NCBI GenBank assembly: GCA_028274465.1
Contig: CM051455.1
Coordinates: forward strand, 136,744,096 to 136,808,095
DNA from: Plantago ovata
Taxonomy: Eukaryota > Streptophyta > Magnoliopsida > Lamiales > Plantaginaceae
Reading direction: 5' to 3'
Length of the DNA stretch: 64,000 nt
The notes under the pieces are model-generated. The model saw nothing but the letters and a program-made list of their open reading frames with translations. It was not told the DNA's origin and ran no database searches. Of this stretch, positions 45,896 to 58,500 are shown in pieces; positions within the stretch are counted from its first letter, which is position 1, and each line of letters opens with the position of its first letter. The position numbers and the translations under genes were made by a program.

Positions 45896-47127
45896 ATCTA
45901 TGATGCAAAATCAAAATATGGAAGTTGGTTCTGATCACGAGATTGATCAGGTCTTAACTTGTTTTTCCAGGAGGTGATAAGAGGTTTAGGAGGAGGGCAA
46001 TGGAGTCTTGGCTGGGGAATGCAGAGCTTGGCAACACTTGGAAGGAGGCTGGCGTTACGGATCCCTATTGGGTGCCACCTCCTGGCTGGAAGCTTGGTGA
46101 CTCCCCTAATCAGGATCCTTTATGTTCTAAGAAGTGTGGGATTAGGTTTGATGGCCTTAAAGGGAATGGAATGCTGAGGTGGGGTCTTAGGAGTAAGGTG
46201 AAGTATAATGGTAACCATAGGAGGTTATCAACTCATAGTCACCCCACATATGAGTTAAGTTACACATATTTTTCCATCAAATACAGCGTATGTCAGGAAG
46301 TTGCTACTATTCTTGCAGAGTTTTCAGCTTCCTTGAAAAACCCCCAAACCCCAGATACCTATCTTTCATTTTTGAAAGAAAAAGGGTTTTCGAGTGCTCA
46401 GCTTGAAAGATTAGTGTTGCATCACCGTACCTTGCTCTCGACTTCGCCTGAAGAAACCATCATTCCCAAAATCAAGCTTCTCTGCGATCTCGGGTTAACA
46501 TTTGCTGATGCAATTGGAATATTAGGACGCGATATTATTATTCTGACTTATCACTTGGATAAGATCAGACACCACATTGTTGTGTTAGAGAGACTATTGG
46601 GCTCAAGAGAAAATGTTGCGGTGCTACTGAAGAAAAGAGGCAGTGTGCTCTACGTCAAACCTGAAACAATCCTGAAAAATGTTACATTTCTCAGGAGTTG
46701 TGGCCTTCACACGTCACAGATAATGTGCTATTTGCTGAGTGTATCATTTGTATTCACAATAAGTGAAGAAGCTCTGAGAAGATGTGTGCTCTTCGTCGAT
46801 GAAATGGGAATTAAACGGTCATCCGCAATGTATATCCATGCCATCAGGGCAATTTCAACAATGTCAGACCAGGCATTGAAGCTAAAGCTTCAGACCTTTC
46901 GAGATTTGGGTTTTGCTGATGATATAGTGTCGAAGATGTTCAGAGCGTGGCCCGGTGTGCTAACCGTTTCAACAAAGAAACTAAAGCAAGTAACCGAATT
47001 GTTGATTGAGAGTGGCAGGTACGACATATCCTCAATTGCTAAGAACCCAGCTGCTCTTATGACGAGTGTTGAGAATAGGTACAAACCACGAATTAAAGTG
47101 TTAACGGAGCTGGAAAAAAGGGTCTAA
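45345..47127 (+). CDS. mTERF family protein with an unusual N-terminal region, 427 residues
   Basis: Three exons: 45345-45398, 45510-45582 and 45971-47127, joined at GT-AG sites in frame (428 codons with stop). The start MTISRTLTKAYHLLNKSR looks like an organelle transit peptide. Residues about 40-115 (RFRRRAMESWLGNAELGNTW, DPYWVPPPGWKLGD) are Trp/Gly/Pro-rich and unlike mTERF proteins; I do not recognise them. From YFSIKYSVCQEVATIL onward it is a normal mTERF with repeats YLSFLKEKGFSSAQLERLV, LCDLGLTFADAIGIL, FRDLGFADDIVSKMF and the closing YDISSIAKNPAALMTSVENR. It is parallel to the gene at 31.6-32.9 kb, and about as long. Intron 2 contains a LINE fragment. No stop or frameshift is visible. 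Either the N-terminus is a true fusion or the real gene starts inside exon 3. Confidence 0.75.
45700..45897 (-). mobile_element. LINE reverse transcriptase fragment in intron 2 of the second mTERF gene
   Basis: Minus-strand frame reads ITEFRPIACCNMIYKIITKV then IANRLRDLQ, the classic plant LINE RT block (FRPIACCN..YK.ISK). It continues directly to LAQELVRGYNRKNISPR, a later block; the part between them (usually PxxQxAFxxGR) is deleted. Short and dead. Confidence 0.85.
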
Positions 47128-47530
47128 TCACTAATGGCCTTCTCTTTCCATTCTTTCAAAGGCAAAAGATGATGACTTTAAGAAGAGATGGGGCTAAAGT
47201 GATGAAAGAATTGTGAGAGTTTAAGGATTGCACATTCATCTGCATTCCTCTTATTTTGTTTGTGGACAAGAATTTGCTATGCTAGGATATATTACTTGTT
47301 GAGTTAATGGCTGCAATGCAGTAACCTTTTCATATCTGCATTCCTCTTATTTTGTTTCTGGACAAGAATTTGCTATGCTTTACTTGTTGAGTTAATGGCT
47401 GCAATGCAGTAAGCTTTTCATATTTTGAAACTTGGGGTGAACTCCATTTTCATGTGGTACCATTGTTGTTAGAATCAGCTGCTGCTGCTGCTAATTCTAA
47501 GTTGAGACCCTGTGTGAAACGGGGAAGACC
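47128..47530 (+). other. 3' region of the mTERF gene with a tandem duplication of about 100 bases
   Basis: tgcattcctcttattttgtt, gacaagaatttgctatgct and gagttaatggctgcaatgca occur twice in order, at about 47240-47335 and 47336-47425. Probably 3' UTR. Confidence 0.7.
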
Positions 47531-47673
47531 TTTAGAGCATTTAAAGGCATAGGATTAGATCTTCAAGAGAGGTCCGATTGTTTGGTGGATCTTGGTTTAA
47601 GTAGGGAAGAAGTTATTAGAATGGTAAAAGTATATCCACAGATTATTAACCAGTCCAAGGTAGTAGGATAGTT
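47531..47673 (+). pseudogene. Remnant of a third mTERF gene
   Basis: A short open stretch reads GLDLQERSDCLVDLGLSREE then VIRMVKVYPQIINQSKV and a stop. The pattern of helix, VDLGLS, I..V...P.I is one mTERF repeat. No start, no further repeats: a leftover of the local mTERF cluster. Confidence 0.65.
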
Positions 47674-48446
47674 GGTAGTCACAAGATGATTGTGATACTC
47701 TCTGGATATTAGAGATATGGATGATGAGGGAGCCAAGTAAATTCTATGTATCATTCCAGTTATAGCTAATGAAAGGAGCATATCGTTCCAGTAAATTCTA
47801 TGTATCTTTCGCTTTCATCGGTGTGTTATAAATTCTTTTGTGTGTGTTTTTGCCCTGCTTATGGTGTTCTCTTTGTTGCTCACCGGAGAAGCTTTGACAA
47901 ATTAATTAGCAGCTGTGGTGCAATGAAATTCGCATATCTGGTAACGGTTTGCAGGCATGCCATGGGTGATTTTAATCAAGCCCCATGGCCAGTTTTAATC
48001 AAGATAACTGGTTGGGAAGTTAATTGTCTTATAGAATAGCCAGAGCTACAGCTGTGGGAATAATAATGTTTGTTATCGAAGCCAATTGTCCACTGGTTGT
48101 ATGTTTAATTTTACATTCATATTGATCAAGATTGGAGCACTCTTCTGATGCAATTGTGCCAAATAATTTAATCATGATATGATAATCAAGTTCTTGTTTG
48201 TATCTCTGTTATCTTCACTGTGGTCTATAAGCAATGCCATCTGGTAAATTGTGAGCTTTGCAGAACACGCACAAGTCTGCTAATTCACAAACAATCAAGC
48301 TTACATTGATTGACTAAGCAACACTAACTGGAGTCTAATCTACAAATGCTGGAGATGTGATTTGTCAATGATTCCGATGCCTCAAAATTGATATCCTGAA
48401 TAATTGGTTAGAACTCGACCCAGAGTCTATTACAACAGCTGCTCTT
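47674..48446. other. Spacer; nothing coding seen
   Basis: Contains a repeated ccagtaaattctatgtatc motif (about 47735 and 47788) but no recognisable gene. Confidence 0.3.
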
Positions 48447-49757
48447 CTACTCTTTTGAAGTGATCACGAGCAATCCCAGGGCACCTATCAGTAGATACTG
48501 CAAGATAATGAAGCTACGTTAATATTAACGGTTGCTTTTAACAATCATAACTGTATGTGTAAGGTAATCAGGGCAGGTGTGCAACATGTATGCAAAGGTA
48601 ACAGTAATGTTTTTTTTACTTCTGGTGCATGAAGATTTGAGTATAGCAAAGACAGGTTAACCTTGATTATAGGCTTTTCAGTCATGATTATAGTCACCCA
48701 ACCTACATATGGCAGGAATCTGCAAACAGGTAACACACAAGTTCAGTTCGTTGGGCATGACATACAAGTTGTAAGACGTCTAATATAACCAGACAAGTGA
48801 AGAAATGAAGAAAGAAAAAATGTGAATAATCAAGAAACATTTTACATTCCTGACAAGATTTTACACCAAGACTTCTTTTGGAAGAAGCCATCAAGAATCA
48901 TTGCACGATTTCTGAGAAAGGTAGCTGTCTATCCCTATTTCCTGGTGGGCGGTAACATTGTTCAAGGATTTATCTGCTTTCCAGAATTTTCAAGGCGTAA
49001 AATTATGAAGCTTGAAGAATTTGAAAAAAAACCAGAGTTACATCAAGTCTCTCTGATTGATTTACACTTCAAGCCAATTGAAGCTCACAAAGAGTAAAGT
49101 GGGATGCCAAAACCTAGAGTAACAATAAGCATGTAACAGGACTCCCTCACAGAAGCCTACGAGTGTTCCAGTAACCAATAACACTGACTTAGATGATTCA
49201 GATACTATGCAAACCATAATGCTGTTAAGCTATTGTACGGAATCCAAAAAGTACCCAGTGAACTGCATTTCACAATTCATAAAGGGCATTAGATATTCTG
49301 GTGGAGGTAAACCGGACTTCATTTTTGTGAACTGGGGGAGATCTGAAGTTCTAAAATTGTTAAGTATTATCGTTAGAAAGGTAGTACCATAGAATAAGAC
49401 GTGAAGTTAATGGAAGTTGCAGCTATCCATGGAATCAAAACAAATAATCTGAACTGCATCGAGCATTCGAGCCCATATTCCAACTTGATTATCTAGAAGG
49501 AACTATGTACTTAGCAGTGGTATGTACTTGGCATGTATTATTAGTTAGATGCTCTTTTTTTGTCCTATACTTTCCACGTCGAAACAAAGAAAAAGGTAGT
49601 AGATGTATATATATAGAAGTATATTCACCACATTAAAGCATCTGGATTCTGGAGAACAATTCAGCTTACCCAACAGCTCTTCCCATGATGTGGTGTCTAT
49701 GTAGCCAGCGCTGACCCTCAGCATACAGAAGCCTATCATCTCCAAAGTTGTTGTCAC
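48447..49757 (-). pseudogene. SEC11: SEC11 signal peptidase catalytic subunit, last three exons only
   Basis: Exons on minus: 49670-49757, 48662-48719 and 48447-48497. Joined in frame they encode GDNNFGDDRLLYAEGQRWLH, then HHIMGRAVGFLPYVGWVTII, then MTEKPIIK and YLLIGALGLLVITSKE with a stop. This matches the C-terminus of SEC11 (KGDNNYGDDRLLYAQGQ.WL.RHHIMGRAVGFLPYVGWVTI). The GDNN...DD part carries the conserved aspartates of the ER signal peptidase active site, and the last exon is its C-terminal hydrophobic segment. The upstream exons with the transmembrane anchor and catalytic Ser (SGSMEPG) and His are absent from the window, so this is a 5'-truncated copy. The exons present carry no lesion. 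The first of them is duplicated at 53974-54061. Confidence 0.88.
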
Positions 49758-50680
49758 CTGATGAATCAAGCAGTGATTATTAGGCAAATGGCAGAGTTTC
49801 TTTTCTACAGAGAACATATCTATCAATTCTATAGTGACTTAGTGAGTACTTATAAGCTTAAAAGCTTTAACATTTTAAATACTAATGAATTATCCAGCTG
49901 CACCTAAATAAATAACTAATTTTTTACAACTCTTGTTTTTAAAATGGTCCTAGTACAGTAATATTTCTCCAGGGGAAGATAAATTAAGACAACTCAAATG
50001 ACAAATTTTCTTCCTCTTTCATGTGTCATCCATTGTTTTGGTCACTAGACTCCCAAATCTCCAACAAGCCCTTAAGCTCACGACAGTGTGTAATTGATAC
50101 AGGCTAGTGGCTATGCGATACGGAGTACCGGTGTAATATCATTAAGTAGCATATTTATTATTAACATATATGTAATTATTACTTCCTTCGTCCCATCAAA
50201 TGTTACACTTCATTTTGTTGACTTTTCGAGGTTCACTTTGACCTCGTATCAATTCCAAATTATACAATAAAAATAATTAAGAATTTTATATCATGAAAAT
50301 ATAAACATTCTAGTTTTATAATATATTATTTTTGTTAAGCCCGTAAAAGAACATTTGGCAGAAACTCTCTAACTTTTGACTCCCTACATTTTGTTTGGAA
50401 TAGTTTGCCTATTTGGTTGAATGTAATATGTAGTAAAGACAATCTAGCTTCTATTCCGCTTGTAAACCCGAACTCTATTAATTAATATAAAGTACTTATT
50501 ATGTTTTAAAAAAAAATAAAAAAATATTATTTTTGTTGGTATTTACGTGCAATTAGGATACAAGTTTAGTAGTCATATTGGATAAATACATGTAGTTATG
50601 TGTATTTGGATTAGTCAGGTTTGTTAAGAGTAGTTTCTTCTATGTGTGACCATGAAATTAGGAGGGTAGTTAAGTTAGAC
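49464..50680. repeat. Direct repeat copy 1 (1,217 bases) carrying a SEC11 exon
   Basis: Runs from cattcgagcccatattcc to gagggtagttaagttagac. It matches 53770-54980 almost base for base (a few one- or two-base indels). Contents: the SEC11 exon 49670-49757 with its splice sites, and a Stowaway-like block beginning acttccttcgtcccatcaaa at about 50182. It lacks TG...CA ends and so is not an LTR. Confidence 0.92.
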
Positions 50681-51500
50681 TAATATATATAGCATCAGCC
50701 GTGTGTATGTTGACCGAGTTTCGTTTCAAATCATCTCAATCTATTTTCATATCCTTTTTTTCATAAATCCTAAATGAGAATAGCTCTTTCTTTTCTAACT
50801 CCATTTTATTGAAGATCAGGGAATGAAAATTGTGTTTATCTATTTTAAGTAAATTATCCTCAATAATAATAATGTATATGTAAAGAATTTAAATTATTTA
50901 AGTTACTTATCAATAATATTTTTAAATGAGTTATATTGACTATGTGTTGAATTTTTAATGGTGTACCAATATTAGTACAATGCAACTAGTACTAAGTTTA
51001 GCCAATCCCAATAAAGTATGAAACGATTAACTTAACTGATTATGCGCGTTAATGGTAGAATTTACATTTTGACCACCCTGTCATTTAATATATATCTATC
51101 AAACTCAACCGAGCTAGCCAATTCGTGATTGTAAGAAATGTTTTGTCACGAGTAAAACTTTACATATTTATCCAAATTTGTGTATTAATATGAATACAAT
51201 ATTACGAATTAACATGGTCTTACGCATTCGTGTCCACAAGGAGATACTACACCAACTAAACATTTGAACTTTTACAGAACCATCACTAAACAAACCCTTG
51301 ACACAAAATCACAAGTAATTGACTTGTTTATTTAAGAAAACCACTTCTAGTTCTATATATATTGCGGCTTTTTGGCTAATTAAGTAATTTTAGAATGTCT
51401 AAACAAACCCGTTGAAGTTGTACACCAACACAGATGTAACAACCTTTTGGCACATATATAAATATATGTCACAAACATGAACTTTGTTCCTCAAACACGA
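50681..51500. other. AT-rich spacer downstream of AMT1; nothing coding seen
   Basis: Presumed former 3' region of AMT1. No repeats with clear ends. Confidence 0.3.
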
Positions 51501-53141
51501 TCAAGTAGGACTAGGAGTCCCGGTTGGTTCAATCCTGTTCATCTTGAACTGTGGGAGGTTAGAACCATCTTCCTCGTCATGGTAAAGATAGGCCATCCCA
51601 CCGTGCCTAGTCATGTCCATTCCTGCCATTTCATCCTCGGCCGAAATCCTTAACAGCTTCAGCTTATGAAGCGCGAAAAACAGCGGTACCATGGTAGCAG
51701 AAACCCATCCGGTTACCACTACAATTTGTATGATTTGCGCTGCTAGGAGATTTCCACCACCACCCATAAATAAACCGTACGGTCTATCCGGTCTACCCGG
51801 GTATACCTCGTTCACGTAGATCTTGGTTGCGAATAGTCCTGTGAATAGCACACCCCATGCTCCACATCCACCGTGCAATTGGGCTGCCTCGAGTGGGTCA
51901 TCGTACTTCATTTTCTCAGCGAGCTTGTTGAACCCGATCAATACCCAAGCTGCCACGAAGCAACAAATTATTGCGGCCCATGGTTCCACGACAGAGCAAC
52001 CCGAAGTGATTGCAGCGAACCCACCCAACAGGCCGTTGCACACATCAGTAACGTTCCAATGTCCTACCATCAGTCTTTTGCTGAAGAGGGTTGTTAGGGC
52101 AGCCGTACACCCGACCAATGTTGTCGTGACAGCTGTCCTCCCAATGGCACTCCATTGGCCGTAATAGGTCCCCCTCGTGCCATACGACTTCAATATGGTC
52201 AAGAATGAACCGGGGTTGAACCCGTACCAACCGAACCACAACAAGAAACTGCCAACACCACTAGTGAAGCGCTATGGCCGCGCAGGGCAACTGACCGACC
52301 AGAACGGTCGAACCGACCGATTCTCGGACCTTCTATTAGTGCGCCCCATAGACCCGCAATACCACCCACCATGTGAACCACCCCTGAACCCGCGAAGTCA
52401 ATGACCCCAGAACCAAATAGTAAGTCCCCATTGCTTCTTTGAGCGCTGGCCCAACCATCTGGAGACCATATCCAGTGTGAGACAATTGGGTACACAAAGC
52501 CAGTGAGGAACAAGTAGTAAATTAAGTAGGCCACGAATTGTGTCCTTTCAGCAATTGACCCGCTTGTAATACCTGTTAAATTATTCATATACTATTAAGA
52601 AATCAAACATATGATATCGGTGAAAAACAAAATTATAATTTATAGATACCATGGAAATACAAAAGTAAAGCTTTAAAAATTATGATGTTTATACGTAAAT
52701 TAACCCCGATTCATAATTTTTCATTTTCATTTGTTTGTTTTTCACTTATTCAAGAAAGTCAACACACCAAATATATCAAAGGACTCTTGCAATAATAGTT
52801 GAACTCTTGAATTAACCAATTTTCTTTAATTTGACTTCATCACATTTACATTCCATGAAATTAATAAACTAGCTTAACTCGGAGTCAGAAATGAAAATTC
52901 CCAATAACTTTTAGAAAAATATGTGTATATAATTTGTACCTGCGGCAGCTATTGCAAACGCCCACTGGTAAAGAAAAAAGCTATAATCTCCGGTAGCCGA
53001 AGGGAACTCCTTAAGCCCAAAGAAATGCTTCCCAATAAACCCATTGGACGGACCACCAAATGCGAAAGCGTAGCCGAATAGGTAGTAGCTCAGCCCACCT
53101 GCCGCGGCATCAAGAACATTGGTGAGCATGATGTTCATAGT
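51501..53141 (-). pseudogene. AMT1: AMT1-type ammonium transporter, 5'-truncated and frameshifted
   Basis: Two exons on minus: 52940-53141 and 51501-52572 with a 367-base intron (GCCGCAG|GTACAAAT ... AACAG|GTATTAC). The reading begins at [20 protein letters not shown]; about 80 N-terminal residues usual in AMT1, with the first membrane segments, are missing and replaced by AT-rich sequence. Key motifs kept: [20 protein letters not shown] with the first pore His, LHGGCGAWG with the second, and the C-terminal GMDMTRHGG with the regulatory Thr. Near 52252 one G is missing in GTGTTGGCAG, so SLVVL shifts frame before [17 protein letters not shown]1 proteins move ammonium across the plasma membrane; this copy cannot. 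The rest of the C-terminal frame is open to the stop at 51501. Confidence 0.9.
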
Positions 53142-53769
53142 GTAATATTTCAGTACTGCTAATTTAATATTTAACCAAATTAAATTCCTTACTCTTTTTT
53201 CAATTTTAAACTTTTTAATGTTGAATTTTTTTTAAACTTTAATTATAAATTATCCTTAAATTACAAGATTAAAACATATAATAAAATTATTTACGAAAGA
53301 AAATTAAGTATACTTTATAATATATCTTTATTATATACTAATAATTAATGTGTAATTTTGAAGTAATTTGCGGTCAAAATAAAATAAAAAAAGTTACTAG
53401 TTTAAGTTTTTTCTTTGCTGTCCATGTGAAGTTTTGAAAAATCAGTTTTAAAATTTCTTTCTATACATATATAATTTGATATTTTCATCAAAATTTAAAT
53501 TTAAGTAAATACTACTACTACTACTAGTACCCATGCTGTAAAATGTCATGGTTATTGGCGCTTTTGTTTCTTACCATTTTCTTTACACTATGACCAAGGG
53601 CGGACCCAGGAATATTCTAATTAGTGCTCTCGTAGTCTTATTGATTCTTATTATTTTTCATCTTCGCCCAACTCACTAAATTTTGTAGATTTTTTTTCCT
53701 ATTTTATCTACTTTTCTCTATCAATTTTACAACTCAAACATATAACATGCACTACGTGTTACTATAACT
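53142..53769. other. AT-rich sequence replacing the AMT1 5' end, with a transposon-like motif
   Basis: 53163-53400 resembles the AT-rich MITE body at 11.75-12.13 kb. At about 53595 caagggcggacccagg is a common plant DNA-transposon terminus. The AMT1 break at about 53141 falls next to this material. Confidence 0.4.
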
Positions 53770-54980
53770 CATTCGAGCCCATATTCCAACTTGATTATCT
53801 AGAAGGAACTATGTACTTAGCAGTGGTATGTACTTGGCATGTATTATTAGTTAGATGCTCTTTTTTGTCCTATACTTTTCCACGTCGAAACAAAGAAAAA
53901 GGTAGTAGATGTATATATAGAAGTATATTCACCACATTAAAGCATCTGGATTCTGGAGAACAATTCAGCTTACCCAACAGCTCTTCCCATGATGTGGTGT
54001 CTATGTAGCCAGCGCTGACCCTCAGCATACAGAAGCCTATCATCTCCAAAGTTGTTGTCACCTGATGAATCAAGCAGTGATTATTAGGCAAATGGCAGAG
54101 TTTCTTTTCTACAGAGAACATATCTATCAATTCTATAGTGACTTAGTGAGTACTTATAAGCTTAAAAGCTTTAACATTTTAAATACTAATGAATTATCCA
54201 GCTGCACCTAAATAAATAACTAATTTTTTACAACTCTTGTTTTTAAAATGGTCCTAGTACAGTAATATTTCTCCAGGGGAAGATAAATTAAGACAACTCA
54301 AATGACAAATTTTCTTCCTCTTTCATGTGTCATCCATTGTTTTGGTCACTAGACTCCCAAATCTCCAACAAGCCCTTAAGCTCACGACAGTGTGTAATTG
54401 ATACAGGCTAGTGGCTATGCGATACGGAGTACCGGTGTAATATCATTAAGTAGCATATTTATTATTAACATATATGTAATTATTACTTCCTTCGTCCCAT
54501 CAAATGTTACACTTCATTTTGTTGACTTTTCGAGGTTCACTTTGACCTCGTATCAATTCCAAATTATACAATAAAAATAATTAAGAATTTTATATCATGA
54601 AAATATAAACATTCTAGTTTATAATATATTATTTTTGTTAAGCCCGTAAAAGAACATTTGGCAGAAACTCTCTAACTTTTGACTCCCTACATTTGTTTGG
54701 AATAGTTTGCCTATTGGTTGAATGTAATATGTAGTAAAGACAATCTAGCTTCTATTCCGCTTGTAAACCCGAACTCTATTAATTAATATAAAGTACTTAT
54801 TATGTTTTAAAAAAAATAAAAAAATATTATTTTTGTTGGTATTTACGTGCAATTAGGATACAAGTTTAGTAGTCATATTGGATAAATACATGTAGTTATG
54901 TGTATTTGGATTAGTCAGGTTTGTTAAGAGTAGTTTCTTCTATGTGTGACCATGAAATTAGGAGGGTAGTTAAGTTAGAC
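53770..54980. repeat. Direct repeat copy 2 (1,211 bases) with a stray SEC11 exon
   Basis: Near-identical to 49464-50680, about 4.3 kb away in the same orientation. The SEC11 exon lies at 53974-54061 on minus with intact acceptor and donor, but no neighbouring SEC11 exons on either side. After the repeat the sequence gaaaattaggagggcaata partly re-echoes the repeat end before the long AT tract. Confidence 0.92.
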
Positions 54981-55005
54981 CGTATGAAAATTAGGAGGGC
55001 AATAA

Positions 55006-55122
<117 letters not shown>

Positions 55123-55537
55123 TATTATTGATGAAGAATTAAATGTGTTGGATTATTGAACTAAACTTGATTTGTTTTAATATAAGTCATAATGTAATAG
55201 GGGCGATTTGAAATTTTATATTATTATTACTCGTATTTGACAAATGCTAGTAACACAATATTAATTCTTATCTTCTAACCAACTTGCAACACAATTTGTT
55301 TTCCAATTGGTTAATCTCTTATTTGGCCTAACGTAAGCATTGGTTATTTTGTGTGATATTGTTTGACTTCTTATAATTAGTTTTCGGTCCTAATTTTTGT
55401 CACAACATATGAATTTGATAATTTTTAGTAGTAATTATGATATTTTTTTTTTTTTTTTTTTTTTTCTGGTTTTAAAGCAGGATATGGGAAACTATTAACT
55501 TCCTTCAGTTCTCACACCTTAGAATCAAGACCTGGAG

Positions 55538-58500
55538 ATGGACATGGCAACCTTGAATGTAGGCGTAGTAAACCACCACCACCACCACCTCCTCCGCCTC
55601 ACTCACCATAAAAGTTTCAATAATATTCGTCATTTTGGCCCACAAGCTCTGCTACTTTGTTTCCCAAAACCATCAATTCTGCACGCGAAGGTTCGAATTT
55701 CACCAGCAGTATCTGCAGTGGCTTCTGGGTAAATACCCGGATACCTCTTTAGCATTATATCCCTCAATTACATGATCAATTTATTACATTATTTACTACT
55801 ACTACTACTACTTGTTATGGTTGCTGTTAAAATATGTTTCAGTGTGTCTTAATAATAGTACTAATTTTACATTTGATTGGTGGTTACTGTTATGTATGGA
55901 TTGGAGTATAGTACTTAGCTTAGATAGAAGTTGTAAATATAGTAAGGTTTAGCTTTATGTTTTGAAGAAAAGTTGAAAAACATGCTATTTAAAAGATAAA
56001 GATTAGATTTACTATATCACTACTTGATGTGTTTACTTATTTGAGTTTTCCACTTTTACTTGGAAATGTTACAGTTTCTTGGATGGGTATACTGTATGTT
56101 AGTTATTAGTGCTCTTGTGTATGTTAGGTACTAGCTAGCTAGTTCGGGTAACGATTTTAGCTTCATGCTTGTGTTTCTTATCAAGAAAGTTGAAAGTTCT
56201 GTATATGATAAATGATAAACATTAGATTTTGCAGTATCCAATATGTTAACTTGTACTACTTCTGTTAGCAGACTGCATTTCAATTTCTTGGCAACGTTTT
56301 TATATTATTGCGTTTGTGTTGTTATCATGGTGGCAGAAGTACTGTGAAAGATGTGCTTCCACCTGCTCTTGATTCTTCATCAGACCCACCGCCAATCTTT
56401 GACGGAACACCAAAGTCAGTTATCTACTTATCTCGTTAGCTTACATTTCCTATTTGCAAAAGTTTTTTGTATAGTGATTGTTGCTTATTTGAACAAGTTT
56501 TGTACGATTATTTCCAGCTTAAATTTTTAGTATGATTTTTTGGATCAGCTGTTTAGAATCAGATAGGTATGTGATTCTCAGAATGTGACTTGAGCTTTGA
56601 AGCTGCTTATCAGAATATCGCATAGAATATCTCATTTTTTACAGATTTACAAGAAAGCCACTTTTACTACTTACGTTGATTCCACTTTGTTTAATCAGTT
56701 TAAGATAATCTGAAGTTTTTTGTAAATAATCTCTTACTGTAATTAACTTAGACTAAAAGCTTTATGATGAAGATGAACCTTGGGCACAGCAGTAAGTTGC
56801 TCTGCTAGTGCCCTGTAGTTCACTAGAAACAGCCTCTTTTCGAGAACAGAAAGATAAGACTACGAGCTTACGAGTACATGGGGTTTGAACTTTTGCAAGT
56901 TATTTAGAATTAATCATGCGTTTGTAGTTTCTAATTCAGTTTCTTTTTATTAGGCTATACATATCCTACTCGTGCCCGTATGCTCAACGCGCATGGATTG
57001 CACGAAACTGTAAGGTTGTGGTCTGGTTAACTATTTTCTTCTCTGATCTCAGATCTTCATCATTATGTATTTTCTTTGCTGATGTAGTACTTAAGTTGGT
57101 ATTCAAGTATGAGCTACCTGAGCATTCATTGTACGTGCATAAGGTTTACAGCCTGTTCTACTTGTTTGACAGGGACTACAAGACGCAATAAAACTGGTAC
57201 CTATTGATCTTCGAAATAGACCAACTTGGTATAAGGAAAAGGTGTACCCTGAAAATAAGGTACATGTACTCATTGTTGGGGATCTTTCCATAAAATTTGA
57301 AACGTTCATCATTTTTACACATAATTGACTTGTCTAGGTGCCGTCACTGGAACATAACAATGAAGTTAAGGGGGAGAGTCTTGACTTGATACGTTATATC
57401 GACAATAACTTTGAAGGGCCTTCACTTTTTCCAGATGTAAGATCTTCATTCCTCCTGTTGTGATTACAAAAACTATTATTAGTACTTTTGGTATGCTCTT
57501 CTATGGGATCTATTTACACGTGTTTTTGAAATACTTTTAAGTAGTTTCGAAAAGAAACTCTGATGTTGGTTCTGGCTACTCACTTAATCTGGCTTATAAG
57601 ATGTGAGGCAGAAGCTAAAAGCCAAGCTTGCCAATGTTGCAAAATGACTTGTAAACCAGTAAAATAGCATAGGCAGTTTTAAAAAGAAATCTGTACCATA
57701 GAGCATAAGATGACATATAATTTACTGGTAGCATAAATCTCTTCCATGGAACATGAACTTGTTTCAGAATAGGGCATTACGTTCGTTTTTGTTGTTGCAA
57801 ATGACGTATAATTGCATTTATTCCTGTTTACGTATGGAAAATAATAGGATCCTGCCAAGGTAGAGTATGCTGAGGAGTTGCTGTCATTTACGGGTTCCTT
57901 CTACAAAGCTGTTACTACTTCCTTTAAGGAAAACAAATTGGAAGAAGCCGGTAAGCTTCCTTTTATCCGGTGTAATGGAGGCAGAAGTCCAAAGAAAGAT
58001 TTAACCGCAGGGTTTATTTCCATGCAGGTGCTGCTTTTGATGACATTGAAGCTGCCCTTTCTAAATTCAACGACGGACCTTTTCTTCTCGGCCAGTTCAG
58101 TTTGGTATGCACTCTGCGACATGTTATTTTATAAGTATGGTTATATCTGGTTCGAGCAATTTTCACACTAATGCAACTCGCGCGATACAGTATTGTTACT
58201 TTTTCAGTGTGGTCAAGTTTAATGCTGGTTTGAGATCTTTTTTAGTACTAAATTAAAACTATTTTTGCTTCAGGTGGATATAGCTTACGCCCCTTTCATC
58301 GAAAGATTTCAGCCCTTCTTGTTGGAAGTGAAGAATTATGACATTACAGAAGGCAAGCCAAAAGTTGCTCTTTGGATTCAGGTCAAACAAAACCATTACT
58401 ATTCTTTTGCTCTTGCTACTGTACTTAATAAGTTCATGTTGGGTAGGTACATGTCAATTTAGAGTGCTCAATCAAAATAAATATGCAATCTCTAAACCTC

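Noticed and set aside
48822..49097. 91-codon + strand ORF in the SEC11 intron
   Set aside because: No known motif; it lies within an intron of the opposite-strand SEC11 remnant and has no support of its own.
49464..54980. LTR retrotransposon bounded by the 1.2-kb direct repeats
   Set aside because: The repeats lack TG...CA ends, contain a SEC11 exon, and the interior is an AMT1 gene without gag or pol.
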